Source: Rutstroemia sp. NJR-2017a BVV2
Lineage: Eukaryota > Ascomycota > Leotiomycetes > Helotiales > Rutstroemiaceae
Assembly: GCA_002946415.1 (NCBI GenBank)
Contig: NJPS01000035.1
Span: 248,001-312,000 of the forward strand
DNA: 64,000 bases
Direction: 5' to 3'
Shown: one piece after another, positions 10,966 through 23,712 of the stretch
Position numbering within the stretch: position 1 is the first letter of the stretch
How the letters are laid out: every line of letters starts with the position of its first letter
Program-made: the position numbers and the translations under genes
The notes under the pieces: generated by a model
Seen by the model: the letters and a program-made list of their open reading frames with translations, nothing else
Told to the model about the DNA's origin: nothing
The model's database searches: none

Positions 10966-13900
10966 ATGACCGATGGCGACGAGACCAGCCGCACGACTTC
11001 AACATCGCTCGCCAATGATCAGCAAGCGAACTTGCGGGAGACGGACCAGAGAGAGTTTTCATTCCCAGATGCTGGTCAAATGTTTCTAAGCGATGTCGAT
11101 CCAGTCACCGTCCAGATCCGTGATCTTAGTATCTCAGTCGATACTGCGCCATCATGGTTTGAGCCCGCAACGTATCCAGAGCTTCTGAGGGCAAATTTTA
11201 GTACTGCTGCACAGGTGAAGACACTCCTATATTCAGTCAGCGCTGACTTCAAACCTGGCACTTTGACAGCTATTATCGGAAGCAGTGGTTCAGGCAAGAC
11301 AACCTTGTTGAATTCGATGGCTGAGAGAGTAACGAGTTCGCGACTACGTCAGGAGGGGCTGATCTTATTCAACGGGTATAGCATCCGCAGCATAAAGCAT
11401 GCCTATGTAGTACAGCAGGATATCTTAATTCCCACACTAACCGTCAGGGAGACTTTACGATATTCAGCTGCCTTACGCCTCCCACCTGGAACTAGCCACG
11501 ATGATCAGCATAGAATCGTCGAGGACGTCATTCAAGAATTAGGTCTCAAAGAGTGTGCCGAGACCCGAATAGGAAATAGTCAGCATGGAGGGTGCTCTGG
11601 TGGCGAACAGAGACGCGTGAGCATCGGTGTCCAGCTTCTGGCAAACCCGTCTGTGCTTTTTCTTGATGAACCGACAACAGGACTTGATGCTACAAGTGCA
11701 TTTCAACTCGTTTCAACTCTTAAGATGCTGGCACAGAAGGGACGAACCATTATTACAACCATTCATCAACCTCGCTCAGAGATCTGGAATCTGTTCGACG
11801 ATCTCATTGTCCTGTCCAGAGGTAGTCCCATATACTCAGGCCCCGCAGTTGAATGTGTTCCGTGGTTTAATAATCAGGGTCTACAGCTGCCGCAGTTCGT
11901 TAATCCTGCCGAGTTCATCATTGACATATCGGCTATAGATGATCGGACTCCGGAACGGGAGAAAGTAACAAAGACTCGCGTTGATACTTTAAAAGAGACA
12001 TGGAGGTTAAAGAACCAAGATTACTATGCCCCCCTGAAAAAGGCAGTCGATAATGGCACGCATAAATTAGCTACAGCGGGGATGCATCGCCCTAGCTTTT
12101 CTCGGCAGATACGGGTTCTCACCGACCGAACAGCCAGAGTAACCTATCGAGACCCTTTGGGGATGACTGCTGCAATCCTAGGAGCCATTATAATGGGAAT
12201 TACTTCTGGGTGCATCTACTACGATTTGGCACGCGATCAAGCGGGAATTAGATCACGACAAGGTGGTCTCTTTCTTGCTGCTGGCATGCAAGGATATCTG
12301 ACTCTTATTTTCGAAGTCTACCGCATTACTATTGACATCCCAATATTCGATCGCGAGTCTGCAGAAGGTTGTGCTGATCCTTTGCCATTCATACTATCGC
12401 GACGATTGGCACGAATGTTCATAGAGGACATACCTGTGCCACTACTTTTCTCTGTCATCTTTTACTTTATGGCAGGATACGATAATGAGGCCAAAAAGTT
12501 CTTCGTTTTCTTTGCTATCACCATAGTTAACCACTATGTTGCAGTGTCGTGCGCTATGACCTGTGTGGCCGCTAGCAGGCATTTTGCTAGTGCTAGTCTG
12601 ATAGCCAATCTAGCATCCACACTGCAGAGCCTGGGTAGTGGGATGCTTGTTCAGACGAACACCATTCCGGTTTATATTCAATGGACAAAGTGGATTACAT
12701 ATACAGTAAGTTGTTTGGATATGCCCCTTTGAAATAGTGCTAATTCGTCCAGTTCTACGCCTTTGGGGCATATACGGTCAACGAGTTTCAGGGCAGCTTT
12801 TATGATTGTCCATATCCTAATGGGAGTTCGAAAGGAGAGTGCATTCAATATGCGGGTGAATATATCATTAAAGCACTTGGATTCCCGGAAAATTGGATAT
12901 GGCGTCCAATCGTAGCTTTGATGTCATTTGTGTTCTTTTTTGTTTTCCTCTCTACAATCGGCCTTCGTTACTTCAAGGTCAGAGTGGTTGTTGCACGTGC
13001 TCATGTCTCAAATCGTGATCTATCAACGGGAAAGGAGGAGCTGGTAGCACGATCCTCTTCCGAGATCCGGACTATTGAAGTTAAACTTGAGAATTTCGCA
13101 TTAGCCTTGAATAAGAGAGCGGTTACAGGCAAGTGGTTGCCAACTAAAACAATCCTTGATCCTATATCTACCACGTTTCACAGCGGTATGCTGAATGTGG
13201 TCATGGGTCCGTCTGGCAGTGGAAAGAGCTCCCTACTCGCTGCTATCGCGCTCAGGCTACGTAATTCTATCAGTACGGAGTATCGTCCGTCAGGGAAGTT
13301 GACCTTCAACGGCAATGTGCCTTCCGAATTAGTTGTACAGTCTGTTTGCTCATATGTATGCCAGCATGATGATGCTCTTTTACCTTCCTTGACTGTTCGC
13401 GAGACACTACGTTTTGCGGCTTGTCTTCGACTTCCTCCATTTATGAGCACTGAGGAGAAGCATCAACGAGCAGAAGAGATATTGGTGAAGATGGGTTTGA
13501 AAGACTGCGCTGACAATTTGATCGGCAATGCTTGGATCAAGGGAGCTTCAGGTGGAGAAAAACGTCGGGTCTCTATTGCTATCCAGATCCTTACTAATCC
13601 CAGAATTTTGTTGCTCGATGAGCCTACTTCGGGTTTGGATGCATTTACCGCGAAGTCGATAATAGAAGTGCTCCACGGGCTCGCCAATGAAGGAAGAACT
13701 TTGATCCTGACTGTTCATCAAGCACGTTCAGATATATTCGAGCATTTCGGCGATGTACTCCTGCTAGCGCGAGGAGGTCAGCCCGTTTACTCTGGCCCAG
13801 GGAAAGAGATGTTGGAGTACTTTGAGACTCATGGCTGCTTATGTCCTCTCAACACGAACCCAGCCGACTTTGCACTGGATCTGATCACGATCGACCTGCA

Positions 13901-15083
13901 ACACAATGATCGTGAAAAGACGACACGGCTAAGGGTGCAAAGGTTAATTGAGGCATGGAAGGATCAAGTAAAAAACACAGGTACAGGAGTCGAAAGAAGT
14001 CTCGGAGACATTGAAAAGGCGAGGAAATTAGATGAGGGGTACAGCGAGGCCCGTAAAAATCATGAAAAGAAACTATGTGATGAAAACGGAACAATCAAAA
14101 CGGATCAGAAACCGCAACATTGCCACTCGGAGCAAGATTCTGCGGCAATGGGACAATGCAAATTGGTCGGAGAAGTAAGCTTATCATCACCAGCCCAGTT
14201 AGGTGCATTGGTCCGTCAACGAGCATCCTTTGCTGGCTCTCTACCCATACTCATCCGCCGTGCCATCATCAATACCTATCGACAACCGCAGCTGATCCTG
14301 GCCCGCACGATGCAAGTCATTGGGCTCTCCTTAATGTTCACGCTCTTTTTTGCGCCTATACACAACGATTATTATGCAGTCCAGAACCGTATGGGCATAC
14401 TCCAGGAGGTTGGTGCTCTTTACTTCGTAGGTATGCTACAGAACATAGCTGTATACCCAAACGAGCGCGACACTTTTTATCAGGAGGATGACGATGGTGT
14501 ATATGGGGTGGAGGCGTTCCTAACGACATACACGCTACTCGAGGTGCCCTTTGAAATCCTGAGTTCCATGGTGTTTGGACTGCTTTGTATCATGGCTGTC
14601 GGATTGCCGCATACCACTACGATGTACTTCGTATGTGTTTTGTCCTGTTTCAGCGTTGTGTCATGCGGCGAGAGTTTGGGAATTATATTCAACACGCTAT
14701 CCGACCATATGGGCTTCTCGGTCAACATGGTTGGAGTGTGTTTGGCTCTAGCAAATTGTATGACTGGTGTGCTGTCAATTGATATTCCGCAACCGTTCAA
14801 GTCGATTAACTATTTATCGCCACTACGATATACAACGCGAGTGCTGGCGTTTTACTCGCTGCGTGATATCAAATTTGGGTGCTCTGATGACCAACGGCTG
14901 TCGGGTGGAAGGTGTCCCATCGAAACGGGCGAGGAGGTAATTAAATTGTACAAGCTTGATGGAAGACCAGTGGTGGGTATGGCAGCGTTGGCAGTGTGTG
15001 TAATACTGTATCGAGTTTTGGCTTGGGGTCTACTCAGAGGGAAGAGAACAAGATGGGGGCACACCATACGTCGAACGAGTTAA
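10966..15083 (+). CDS. Full-length ABCG-type ABC transporter with two canonical ATP sites
   Basis: A predicted plasma-membrane exporter. Exons 10966-12705 and 12753-15083 (47-nt intron inside the first membrane domain) give 1356 residues in the order NBD1-TMD1-NBD2-TMD2. NBD1 has Walker A GSSGSGKTT (about 105-113), signature SGGEQRRVS, Walker B VLFLDEPTTGLDA and H-loop TTIHQP. NBD2 has GPSGSGKSS (about 732-740), SGGEKRRVS, ILLLDEPTSGLDA and TVHQA. Fungal PDR pumps usually have a degenerate NBD1 with Cys in place of the Walker A Lys. Here both Lys residues are present, so the gene is closer to WHITE-like or non-PDR ABCG groups. A charged linker of about 100 residues (near 13920-14160) separates NBD2 from TMD2. 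The substrate cannot be deduced. Confidence 0.93.
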
Positions 15084-15480
15084 AGCCCAGAGAGATAAAA
15101 AAGAAAACACGAACGCCTGTCTGTATATTGAGCATCAAACTCACCTGACTATGCCTCTACCTTGCAAATATCGGAGACGCACTCATCACACTGCGGTGTG
15201 TTTGTCTCGCCTTGCATACCCATCCACAGTTGCCTCAACTCTCATTTATCCAATATATATATAAACTTGGCGTACATAGTCGCCATGGAATAATTGTGAG
15301 TTTTCGGAGATTTAGTGCTTATCTGCCATGATTAGCTCCGACTGAAAGCCAGCTGCGTAACTAATGCATAAATGGGGTATCATGCAGGTGAGATCGGAAA
15401 AGCAACACAGGGCAACTTTCTCAGCTTTGGGTGGGGTAGACTGTCCTAGTCAGACCGCTAGTCGACTTCTGGGAAGTTAG

Positions 15481-15524
15481 TATGCTCCCCTATGAAGTGG
15501 TTGTTTTGTTCATGGGGGAGCATA
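15481..15524. repeat. Strong hairpin, about 16-bp stem
   Basis: TATGCTCCCC plus TATGAA at 15481-15496 pairs with TTCATGGGGGAGCATA at 15509-15524, with one mismatch and a loop of about 12 nt. It lies about 400 bp past the ABC transporter stop. It could be a transcript 3'-end structure or the remnant of a small inverted-repeat element. Confidence 0.6.
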
Positions 15525-15806
15525 GTAGGAAGGGGGTAGGCTGCAGTAGCTTGTATGACGCATTGTAACATCAAAAGCTTAGAAATAGCAAGCTTATAAG
15601 AATATGACTCTCCCTCATTGTGCGCGAAATACTAGACTTATCGAACGCGTTGGCTGCGTCGGTATGACACGGATATCTACACACAAGTGATCAGCACAAC
15701 TATGCAGCAAGGTCAGATAATAGTTTCGAGCACTGTTTGTGATGATTTCAAAGGTAGGTAGAGGGTTGGACCTAGAAGAGAAGCAAGAAGACACTAACCC
15801 TGCTAG

Positions 15807-17375
15807 GTCGTACCACCAGTTGCAATCGCACTGGGCCAAACTGTCTGAGCTGCGCTCGATCGAATCGGAAATGCCACCGGTACGGTATCAGGTTGTCCTG
15901 GCCGCGTGCCAACGATCGCCGGCGTGCCGCTGTCACCAAGTCGTCCCCCCAGTCGCTCCCCATGGCGGGCAAAATTTCCGGTGCACGGTTTGTCCACACA
16001 TCGAATTGGGATATTGAGTTATACCAAAGCCTGACAAGCCCCGTTCCTGTACACAACCTGTCTTTGCTAGATATACAAATTTCCTGGAACCCGTCTAAGC
16101 TCAAGGTTCTTGACCAAGACCTCCTCAATCACTGCAAGTTCCATAAATTTCGCATAGCTTCCTACCGACATAGTCTGGGGAAGGAGTGCTGACAGATTCA
16201 TTTAAACCACCTGCAGTTTGCCATGTAGCGTCCGGATCACTCGCTACCTTTGGCCAAGACGCCATAACCCTCGGAAACATTCTCGTTCGAATTGCTCTGG
16301 AAGGAGAGACGGCCTCAGCTGCGGCAGCGCTCCAGGCACTGCTGGCGTTTTCTTCCTTACATCGCCACGGTCTACAGTCCCAAGCCCTTGAGCTAAAAAT
16401 TGCTGCACTGGGAAAATTAAAAGAAGGATCTTTCTCTTCAAGTCTTGGTGCGAAAGAGACCATTCAGCATATTACCGCGGGGATGTTGCTTTGTTCGTTT
16501 GAGGTCCACCAATCATCTTGCACGTCAGGTCAATGGACGCAATACGTGGGTGGTGTCAAGATAGTCATCGCCGCGTCCTCTGTCAAAACACTACTCGAGT
16601 TTGACTCTGATATGGCCATGTTGCTAGACTGGGTGCACTACCATGACGTCCTCGCTCGCTTTTCACTACTACATTGGAATAAAGAAGGAAACCAGGAGCT
16701 CCCGTTGACTTCACCTGATTTCTTCTCTTCACAGGTTTGTAAATAGAACAGGCTCCCAGGATATATGAAATGTTGATCTCGAGCTGACATGTAAAATTTC
16801 AGGTTTCCAATCTGCAGCCGCTTACTCTCTCAATACTAAATCTTCTGTCTCAAGTATGCGATATAGTATCCAGCAGTTCAATACAGCCAGAAAAAAGCGG
16901 CAACCTGGATAATTGCAAGAGTTTCCTAGAAGTGTTAGATTGGAGAATCAGAAGTCTACCAATACCAAATATCACAGACGATGATGACGACACAGCATTA
17001 GTAATCAAACTATATCAGCTTGCTATGTTGATATATCTCAACAGAGCTTCTGACGGCTTGATCGACCAACCCATTAGGATACAGCAGCAAATCGACCAAG
17101 CTTTCGCTATCCTCTCTCGACTGAGGTCCTGTAAACAGCAATTTCCAATTTACGTCATTGGCTGTGAGTCTCGAAAAGATGAGCAACGGGCTATCGTGCT
17201 CGATCTTATCTCCAATACAGAGCAGATGAGTTCCTCACGATCTTTCAATCATTGTAAAGGACTATTGCAGGCGGTCTGGGCCCAGGATGACCTTGCGGAG
17301 TCGAATAATGTTAGCTATCGTGGCAAATTAACCTCGGTAATAAGCAATTGTGTGATTCTTCCTACTTTTGTATGA
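15807..17375 (+). CDS. Fungal transcription factor with an incomplete Zn2Cys6 domain
   Basis: A probable regulator of the Fungal_trans_2 type. The leading exon begins after a CTAAC...CTAG acceptor at 15806 and encodes the second half of a zinc cluster, C-x6-C-x2-C-x6-C (CNRTGPNCLSCARSNRKC), directly followed by the family-typical YGIRLSWPRANDRRR. The first two Cys (C-x2-C with the RKVKC helix) are not found within 300 bp upstream in any frame, so the domain is either truncated or split by an exon I cannot locate. A splice in the 16106-16216 region is needed. Two frame-consistent options exist: intron 16106-16173, or 16173-16216 with a poor GTCTGG donor. A later intron, 16738 to about 16801, joins SSQ to VSNLQPLTL. 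The C-terminus ends at 17375. Confidence 0.6.
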
Positions 17376-18376
17376 CTACTTTTTATAATTATTTATCAAT
17401 TACGAAGTATCTACCAACATGTCAATGTCGATGCAGGCGACCCGATAGATCTGCTACATTTGAAGTAGCTCGTCCATATACATCACTATAGCAGGACGTA
17501 TAAAAAACACTGAAACTGAGAAGTCCTCTACTGGCTATTTGGCGGAGCTGATGCTCAATGTAAATGTATACGTACTTATGTATATCCCCGCGATGATTAC
17601 ATGTGGCCCAAGAGTCGACTTTAAAACCACACACCGAATGTACTTTCGGCAGTCGTAGCTTACCTTTTTTTAGTCTCCGAATTCTAGTTCTAAGTTACTA
17701 GGTCTAAGATTTACCCACCATAGCACTGATTGTTGCTACAATTCGACTGCTTGATCTCACTTTCATACTCCTTCGGAACATAAGCATAGGGTAAGGCTTT
17801 AGGACTCTGACGAAGCGCTCTAGATGCCTGGTTGATATGTTTATATGAATCTGACTAATACACTTTTCCACCTAGATTGGGAACAAAGATGAGGAAAGCT
17901 AATTAGTACTACTGTACTAGGAGTCTAAGACTAACGCTAGTAGGGACGGCTAGCACTAGTTATGCCGGGCCCTACTAATCGGCGTCTAAGCTAGGGTCTT
18001 TCAGGGGAGAATACCATTGATAGCAAGCCCTGTACGCTGATTTTAGTTATGACCTGCTTATCATGTTCCCCTTACCACCCCATCCTGTGCGGCTGTGCCG
18101 AAGCTTGGCTCATACAATGAATACGCACATATTCCGTCAACTCACATTTGAGGCAACTTTACGAACAACGTTCGTGATTACCAATGTTTACCATGAATAT
18201 GCATATATGACGTTCTATGGACTTTAGGGCAACTATGCAGAAGTGTACTCCTACACTGTATACCCGAATTCAAAGACCCAAAATATTGATTGTGGTATAT
18301 ATTAGTCGAACCTCTTCATCTAAACCACATCTACATCCTTCTATACACCGTATCACCCAAGTTACAATCACTCAAT
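17376..18376. other. Intergenic region, no gene recognised
   Basis: A 1.0-kb stretch of AT-rich sequence with many CTAG/CTAA words around 17860-18000 and no supported frame. It contains the promoter of SDR 2. Confidence 0.35.
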
Positions 18377-19371
18377 ATGTCTGTATACGTTATCACCGGA
18401 GTGTCGAAGGGAATCGGGGTGAGTCTATCTCGTGCTGTGTTACGCATCGCCTTTGTCTAACCCAGCCTAGTTCGGATTTGTTAAGAGCATCTCGGAAGAT
18501 CCAAAGAATCTGGTCGTCGGTCTGGTCCGCGATAAAGCTGGCACCGAGAGGAAGGTGGCGGCTGAGCTGGGCGACCGTACTAATGTCCATATACTCCATG
18601 GAGATCTAGACAGCTACGCCAGCCTGAAGCAAGCCGCTGCTGACACTGCCAGGATAGTTGGGGAACGTGGAATTGACTACCTGATTGCTAACGGAGCGTA
18701 CCTGTCCCACTTAGACGCCTATGACCCCATCAGCGTAGTGTAAGTCTATACCTCTCTGCCTACTGTCCGCGCTGGCCTGTGATTAACGGTATGTGTTCAA
18801 TAGGAGTGACAAGGTCCAAGATCTTGAGGATGTTACATCGAAGCACTTCAAGACCAATATTATCGGCAACATCCACTTCTTCAATCTTTTCTTGCCTCTT
18901 GTCATGAAGGGAAAGGTCAAGAAGGTCATTGCCCTTTCCAGCGGCCATGGGGACCTTGAATGGATCAACAAAAACGAGATTGAGGTGTCTTCTTTGTACG
19001 CTGCCGTCAAGGCTGCCTTAAACGTCATTGTGGCCAAGTTCGCGGCACAATACAAGAAAGAAGGCGTGCTCTTCTTTAGTATCAGTCCGGGAGTTGTGGA
19101 TGTGGGCCACTTCGACAATGGTACATATACCTATCTTCGAAATTGAAAAGTCTCCAAGATTTACTAACATGTACTCACAGTTACCCCAGAACAGATGAAG
19201 GGGTTGACGACATTTATGAGCAAGATTCAAGCATACGCACCTCACTTCAAGGGGGCAGTCTCTGTAGACGAAGCAATCAAAACTATTAGGTCACTATGGG
19301 AGAGGGCCAGCATAGAGACTGGGTATTCTGGTGCGTTTGTGTCGCAATTCGGAAACAAGCAATGGGTGTAG
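18377..19371 (+). CDS. Short-chain dehydrogenase/reductase (SDR 2, four exons)
   Basis: An NAD(P)-dependent oxidoreductase of unknown substrate. Exons 18377-18418, 18471-18739, 18804-19120 and 19181-19371 give 272 residues and every junction keeps frame. The short first exon encodes MSVYVITGVSKGIG, which contains the cofactor loop TGVSKGIG. Downstream are D-L-D after strand 3 (HGDLDSY), a replaced NNAG strand (IDYLIANGAYLS), catalytic Ser in ALSSGHG and the YAAVK active-site pair, then ISPGVVDV. It resembles the small fungal SDRs annotated as norsolorinic-acid-ketoreductase-like or oxidoreductase, but the family is broad and the substrate should not be inferred. It lies 1 kb past the half-zinc-cluster regulator on the same strand. 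Confidence 0.85.
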
Positions 19372-21018
19372 ATTCAGGGTCACGATTCGGTACAACAGCT
19401 ACACTTATTGATATATCTGCACAATAAATACTATACTAGCATACTCCACGAGATCAAGTAAAAGGTCAATAAACTCAATTTCTGATGTCCCCTGGTGTAT
19501 TTGATGTAACTATATTTAGCTGCTGTTCTTGCTGATCACCAGATATTCACGCACATGTATCTCATTTCCAGCCACTACGATTCCTTCACCAATAAACAAG
19601 TGAAAGCATGTGACTTCAGTTCTTCAACACCTAGACCTGTATTTCGAGAAAGTTGAACATCATAATCAATCTGTATTACATTGAGCTCCATAGTATGACA
19701 GCAAAACCCGATCAGCAACAACAAACTCTTCAGCCCAACAACAACAATCCCCCACCAAAATCAAAATACCCCTCATCGCCTCATGAGATTCGTTCATTCA
19801 CCTTAGCTTAGTCTCATCCTAGCATTTGGCATCACCCTGAACTTCATGATCTTCATCTACCTATATCATGGATTGGCGACAGAACAGTGTTTATATACGT
19901 TCCCATTAACCCGAAAATCCATGAACTAGATCGCAATGAATCTCTGAGCACATCGCTCAGCATATGCACATATTTACCGTATCGCCGTGAGCTCTATCGC
20001 CTCCCAATTCCAGTGAATCATTTCAAATCCACCCCCCTATCTCCCAATTTTCTGCACCTCATTACTCCCATCATACTACTAGACGAGTATATATACACTA
20101 TGCATCTCCCCTGACTGGACGCAGTAACATGAGAACCAAAGCAAAAACGCGCTGCAGGGGCTCTGCAAGTGCTCTACACACCTCTGTGTACTCTCTGGAG
20201 CTTTAGGCAGCACACTGACCCCAGAGAGGGAACAAACTCTATACACCTTTCGTGAGGAACATGGTGATTATTAACTCTGAGGATTCAATGACAGCAATCT
20301 TCCCCCAGCGACAGCACTCCCTTCGGAACGACAACATCCAAATCCTGCACCCCAACAGCAGAAGTCCAAATACGACGACAGATAGACTAAGACCAACAAC
20401 TCCTAGAAACCCCAAAATATACAGCCCTATAACCTTACTTAATAACATTAGGAATCATCAGCCTAATATCAAAGATGCGGATTCCCGAATCTCGGATGCG
20501 CCGGTCTTCGAAACTTCGGATATTCTCGAGTTTAGATTCCTCAATATGATAAGTCTAGGTTTATATACCTATTCTTTTCTCGTTCTCCCCGCCTCCACCC
20601 TACGCACTCTGGTACTGAGCAGAGGAAATGAAGTAGTGAATATGTATTATCTAACTGATGCTTCACTATACTGTACCAAGAAAGCACAATATTCACCTCA
20701 CCTGGGCAATAGGTAATCCAGATACAATGGTCGGAGATGTCGAGGGGATACCCAAATATGGCGGGCTTGATTAGATAGGTGGATTATACGGTAAGTGCTG
20801 CGTGATTATGATTTTGTCTTCTGGGATTCGTGATGATTGGTATCGTGTTTTCGACATGGAGAAATAGATATACCTGCTATCTCCTATCGAGAGGTTAGAT
20901 AACCCCCGGAACAGCTATTTTACTCCATGCCTTTGTCTTACAAGATTAACTTATCATCCCGTAGATATCCAAACAACCGGCGCTCTTATCTTAGTCCAAC
21001 CGCACTGGAGTTTCGCAC
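19372..21018. other. Intergenic region with possible small-gene remnants
   Basis: A 1.65-kb stretch. From 19694 an ATG opens a Gln/Asn/Pro-rich run that stops, followed in another frame by a hydrophobic run (LILAFGITLNFMIFIYLY near 19812-19865). This could be a broken small membrane protein. A second candidate at 20239-20448 is listed separately. I see nothing else. Confidence 0.35.
20239..20448 (-). CDS. Possible small membrane protein (69 residues), unverified
   Basis: This open frame starts at a real ATG (MLLSKVIGLYILG) and has a hydrophobic stretch of about 30 residues (IGLYILGFLGVVGLSLSVVV and LLLLG), followed by a Cys/Arg-rich tail (RRECCRWGK). That is the shape of a single-pass membrane protein. 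There is no family match I recognise, no supporting intron, and the opposite strand is also open (20252-20716). It may be chance. Confidence 0.2.
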   Translation of the reverse strand: MLLSKVIGLYILGFLGVVGLSLSVVVFGLLLLGCRIWMLSFRRECCRWGKIAVIESSELIITMFLTKGV

Positions 21019-23712
21019 TCACGTCCCAAACCCCTTCAAAATCCTCCCAAACATCTCCCCCATCCTCAAACGCCCCATATTCCTTAAATCATCCCCCGCC
21101 TCCCTCACCCTGGCCATAATATCCGCCTTCTCCCTCTCCCCCAACCCAGTCCTCAACTGCGCATAAACCCAACACACCATCCCGCCCGTAAAAAGCGCCA
21201 CCGCAATCTCATACGACGCCTCCCCAATCCCCGCCTCCCCAATCCCCGCCTCATCATTCCTTATACAAGTGTTACAAACCCGCAACATCTCATACACGTG
21301 GCTCATCGTTCCATCTGCGATATCGCTGTTGGCCCAGTACTTGAGATTCACAGCTGCGAATTCCGAGTCTTGTTTCTTGACGGACCGACCGGCCATTAGA
21401 TGCACGTCGCTGAGACTTACGTCCAGGGAGACGTAGCCGAGTTCGCGGAGGAGCTTGCCGCTGGTGGAGACGTCGCGACCGTAACATTCTTCCCATGAGT
21501 CGAGGGCGTCGATGAGCCATCTTCTTCGTGAAAGGAGACCGGCGCCGATGTCGAGTGCATGGTTTCCAATGGTGCCCATGAGCCCTGTGGGGTTTAACAT
21601 GGAGACGGATGTACGCCAATCAAAGATATGTGTGTGAATTGCGTAAAGTAACAAGTTCTTACCGAATGTCGTAGTTGGGATGATAGGTGGAGCAGGTTTG
21701 GTCCATTTGTGGAGGAGGATACCGTTTAGGGCGTGGAGATAGTATGAGGCAGGTGGCATATTGGTGGGACCCAGGAGCATTTTCCAAGCTTGAGGTGATG
21801 GTGCATCCCAATATTCATCTGGACATGGGAATACGCAATTTGTGGTCTCGGCCTTACTGATACAGGGCTGAACATTAAATAGAGCTGCATACTGGCAATC
21901 GAATATCTGAGATGATTAGCAAGCGATCAGTGCAAGGGAAAGATGAATGGTACGCACATAAATTGCAAGTCCAAGCCGCTTTCGCTTTTCAGTCTCAACC
22001 CACGATAGCCATTCTACTTCTTGGGGTGAATTTCGTGGTAACGTATCAGGATCTAGTTGAACCCTGGATATTGGTCGACAATCCAATAGGCGAGCCCTCC
22101 GGGAAGATGAGACCAAAATACCCCTGACCCCTTCGGCAAATTCAAACATAATCTTGTCACCACTCCAAGCACCAGCAAGGCAAAGGTTCAGCAACGAGTA
22201 TATATTGTCAATCACTCGCAGCTATACATCATCAGTACGGTACATTTAGTGGGGCGCCATACTCACATGTTTATCCTCAATCTCATGTAAGCGCATGCCA
22301 GAAACCCTGGCACGATTATGAAATAACCGCAAGAATCGATTCCGATCCGCCTTTGAATGACTGGAGCCTAGTAACATCATTGAAACGAGAAGTAAAGGTG
22401 AAGTTGTAAAGACGTCGAATGTAGGTATGTGGATGACTGGAAAACGGGGATGTATATGTTGGAAGAATAAATGAAGAAAATAATCCAGAACAGCTGGAGG
22501 AGGAAAGGTAAAGCTGCTAACTTCCAGGATAACAGGGTCACTTGGAAGATCTATCTGTAGCATATCTACCATCGATGAACGAAGTTCATCAGTGATTCGA
22601 ATCCGTGGTGATATCGATATACCATTGAATCTAGCTTCTTGTAAAACTCCTTGCCAGAATTCTGGATTTAACCTTGGAAACGGCTTCGGAATCCATCGCG
22701 GTGGGCTCTCTGATCCACTGATTTTGTCTGGCCAGTGATCAGTCCCGACATTTTCGCCGTCCATATCGGGATCATTTTGTGGCCGATTTATATCAGCAGG
22801 TATTGAGGTTTTACAGATTTGCGTGTCTGCCATCCCGAGGTCAAGATCCATATAACTCCATGAATCTTGACTTAAACACTCCATCGTCCACGAGATATCA
22901 GCGTCATACGATCCCATGTAAATGTTTGGGTTATCGTTATAAAGCATGAATCCATCCCAAATAGTCGGGTTTAATGCTTCGATTGGTGGCGCCTGAAAGT
23001 CATTCTCAGTTGGAGGTGCTGCTAAAGCAGCTTCCACGAGGCTTGATAGGCCGTGCGATTGAGATGCCGGGGAGTGTCCGGAGAAAACAATATCTTGTAT
23101 CGAGGGCAAATTCTCCCGGTGTGGACTCATACTAGGTGGCAAAGAACTTTCCCAGACATCTGGCCTGATATTCCCGACTGGTGATGCCGAATGGGTATCT
23201 CGATGGACCAAGTTCGCAATACTTTGATGTTCGGATGGCGAAGAGGACACAGACTGGGGAGTCACGTGTGATCGTGGTTGTTCCTTGGAAGCATCATTTA
23301 GGACATGAATTCGACGGTGACGATTTAATAAATCACTCCTAGTAAATCGTTTCCTGCATATGACACATGCGAATTTCCCAACATCATCATCTGATTGATG
23401 AAAGATTAGCGCACGTGACGTTGGCTAAAACACATGTGAGGAAAAGGGATAACAGAGAGAGTACGACTTACGATTGGCTTGATGACGAGTCAGATTCTCG
23501 ATCCTGGTGAAATTCTTCGGACATTGAGAACATTGGAACCGATGCGTCGTCGACTTTGATACCCGGGGAAGCGGACTCTCTCTCGTGGCACTTGCTGACG
23601 AAGAGATACTGTTCGGGGTACTGGCTGCAACGGAGCCGTTTCCTGTACTCGTACTCACCGCATCATGGAACGACGGTTGATTGTTGCCGTATGCAGCAGG
23701 GTCAATATCCAT
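21019..23712 (-). CDS. C2H2 zinc-finger transcription factor with fungal-specific domain
   Basis: A predicted DNA-binding regulator. Exons on the minus strand are 23712-23472, 23390-22267, 22221-21958 and 21906-21019 (introns of 81, 45 and 51 nt), giving 838 residues. Two adjacent C2H2 fingers lie at the N-terminus: FQCSQCPKNFTRIENLTRH at the end of exon 1, then FACVICRKRFTRSDLLNRH in exon 2. Splicing at 23391 restores the finger linker (QANHDDVGK), which is the form seen in homologues. A Ser/Pro-rich acidic middle follows, and then a PF04082-like region (LDYFLHLFFQHIHPRFPVIHIPTF and VEWLSWVETEKRKRLGLAI). A 15-bp duplication repeats EAGIG near the C-terminus. The target is unknown; the promoter faces the CysRS 3' end. 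Confidence 0.87.

Noticed and set aside
17860..18010. CTAG-rich imperfect inverted words resembling transposon ends
   Set aside because: Pairing is short and broken; no target duplication or partner end is visible.
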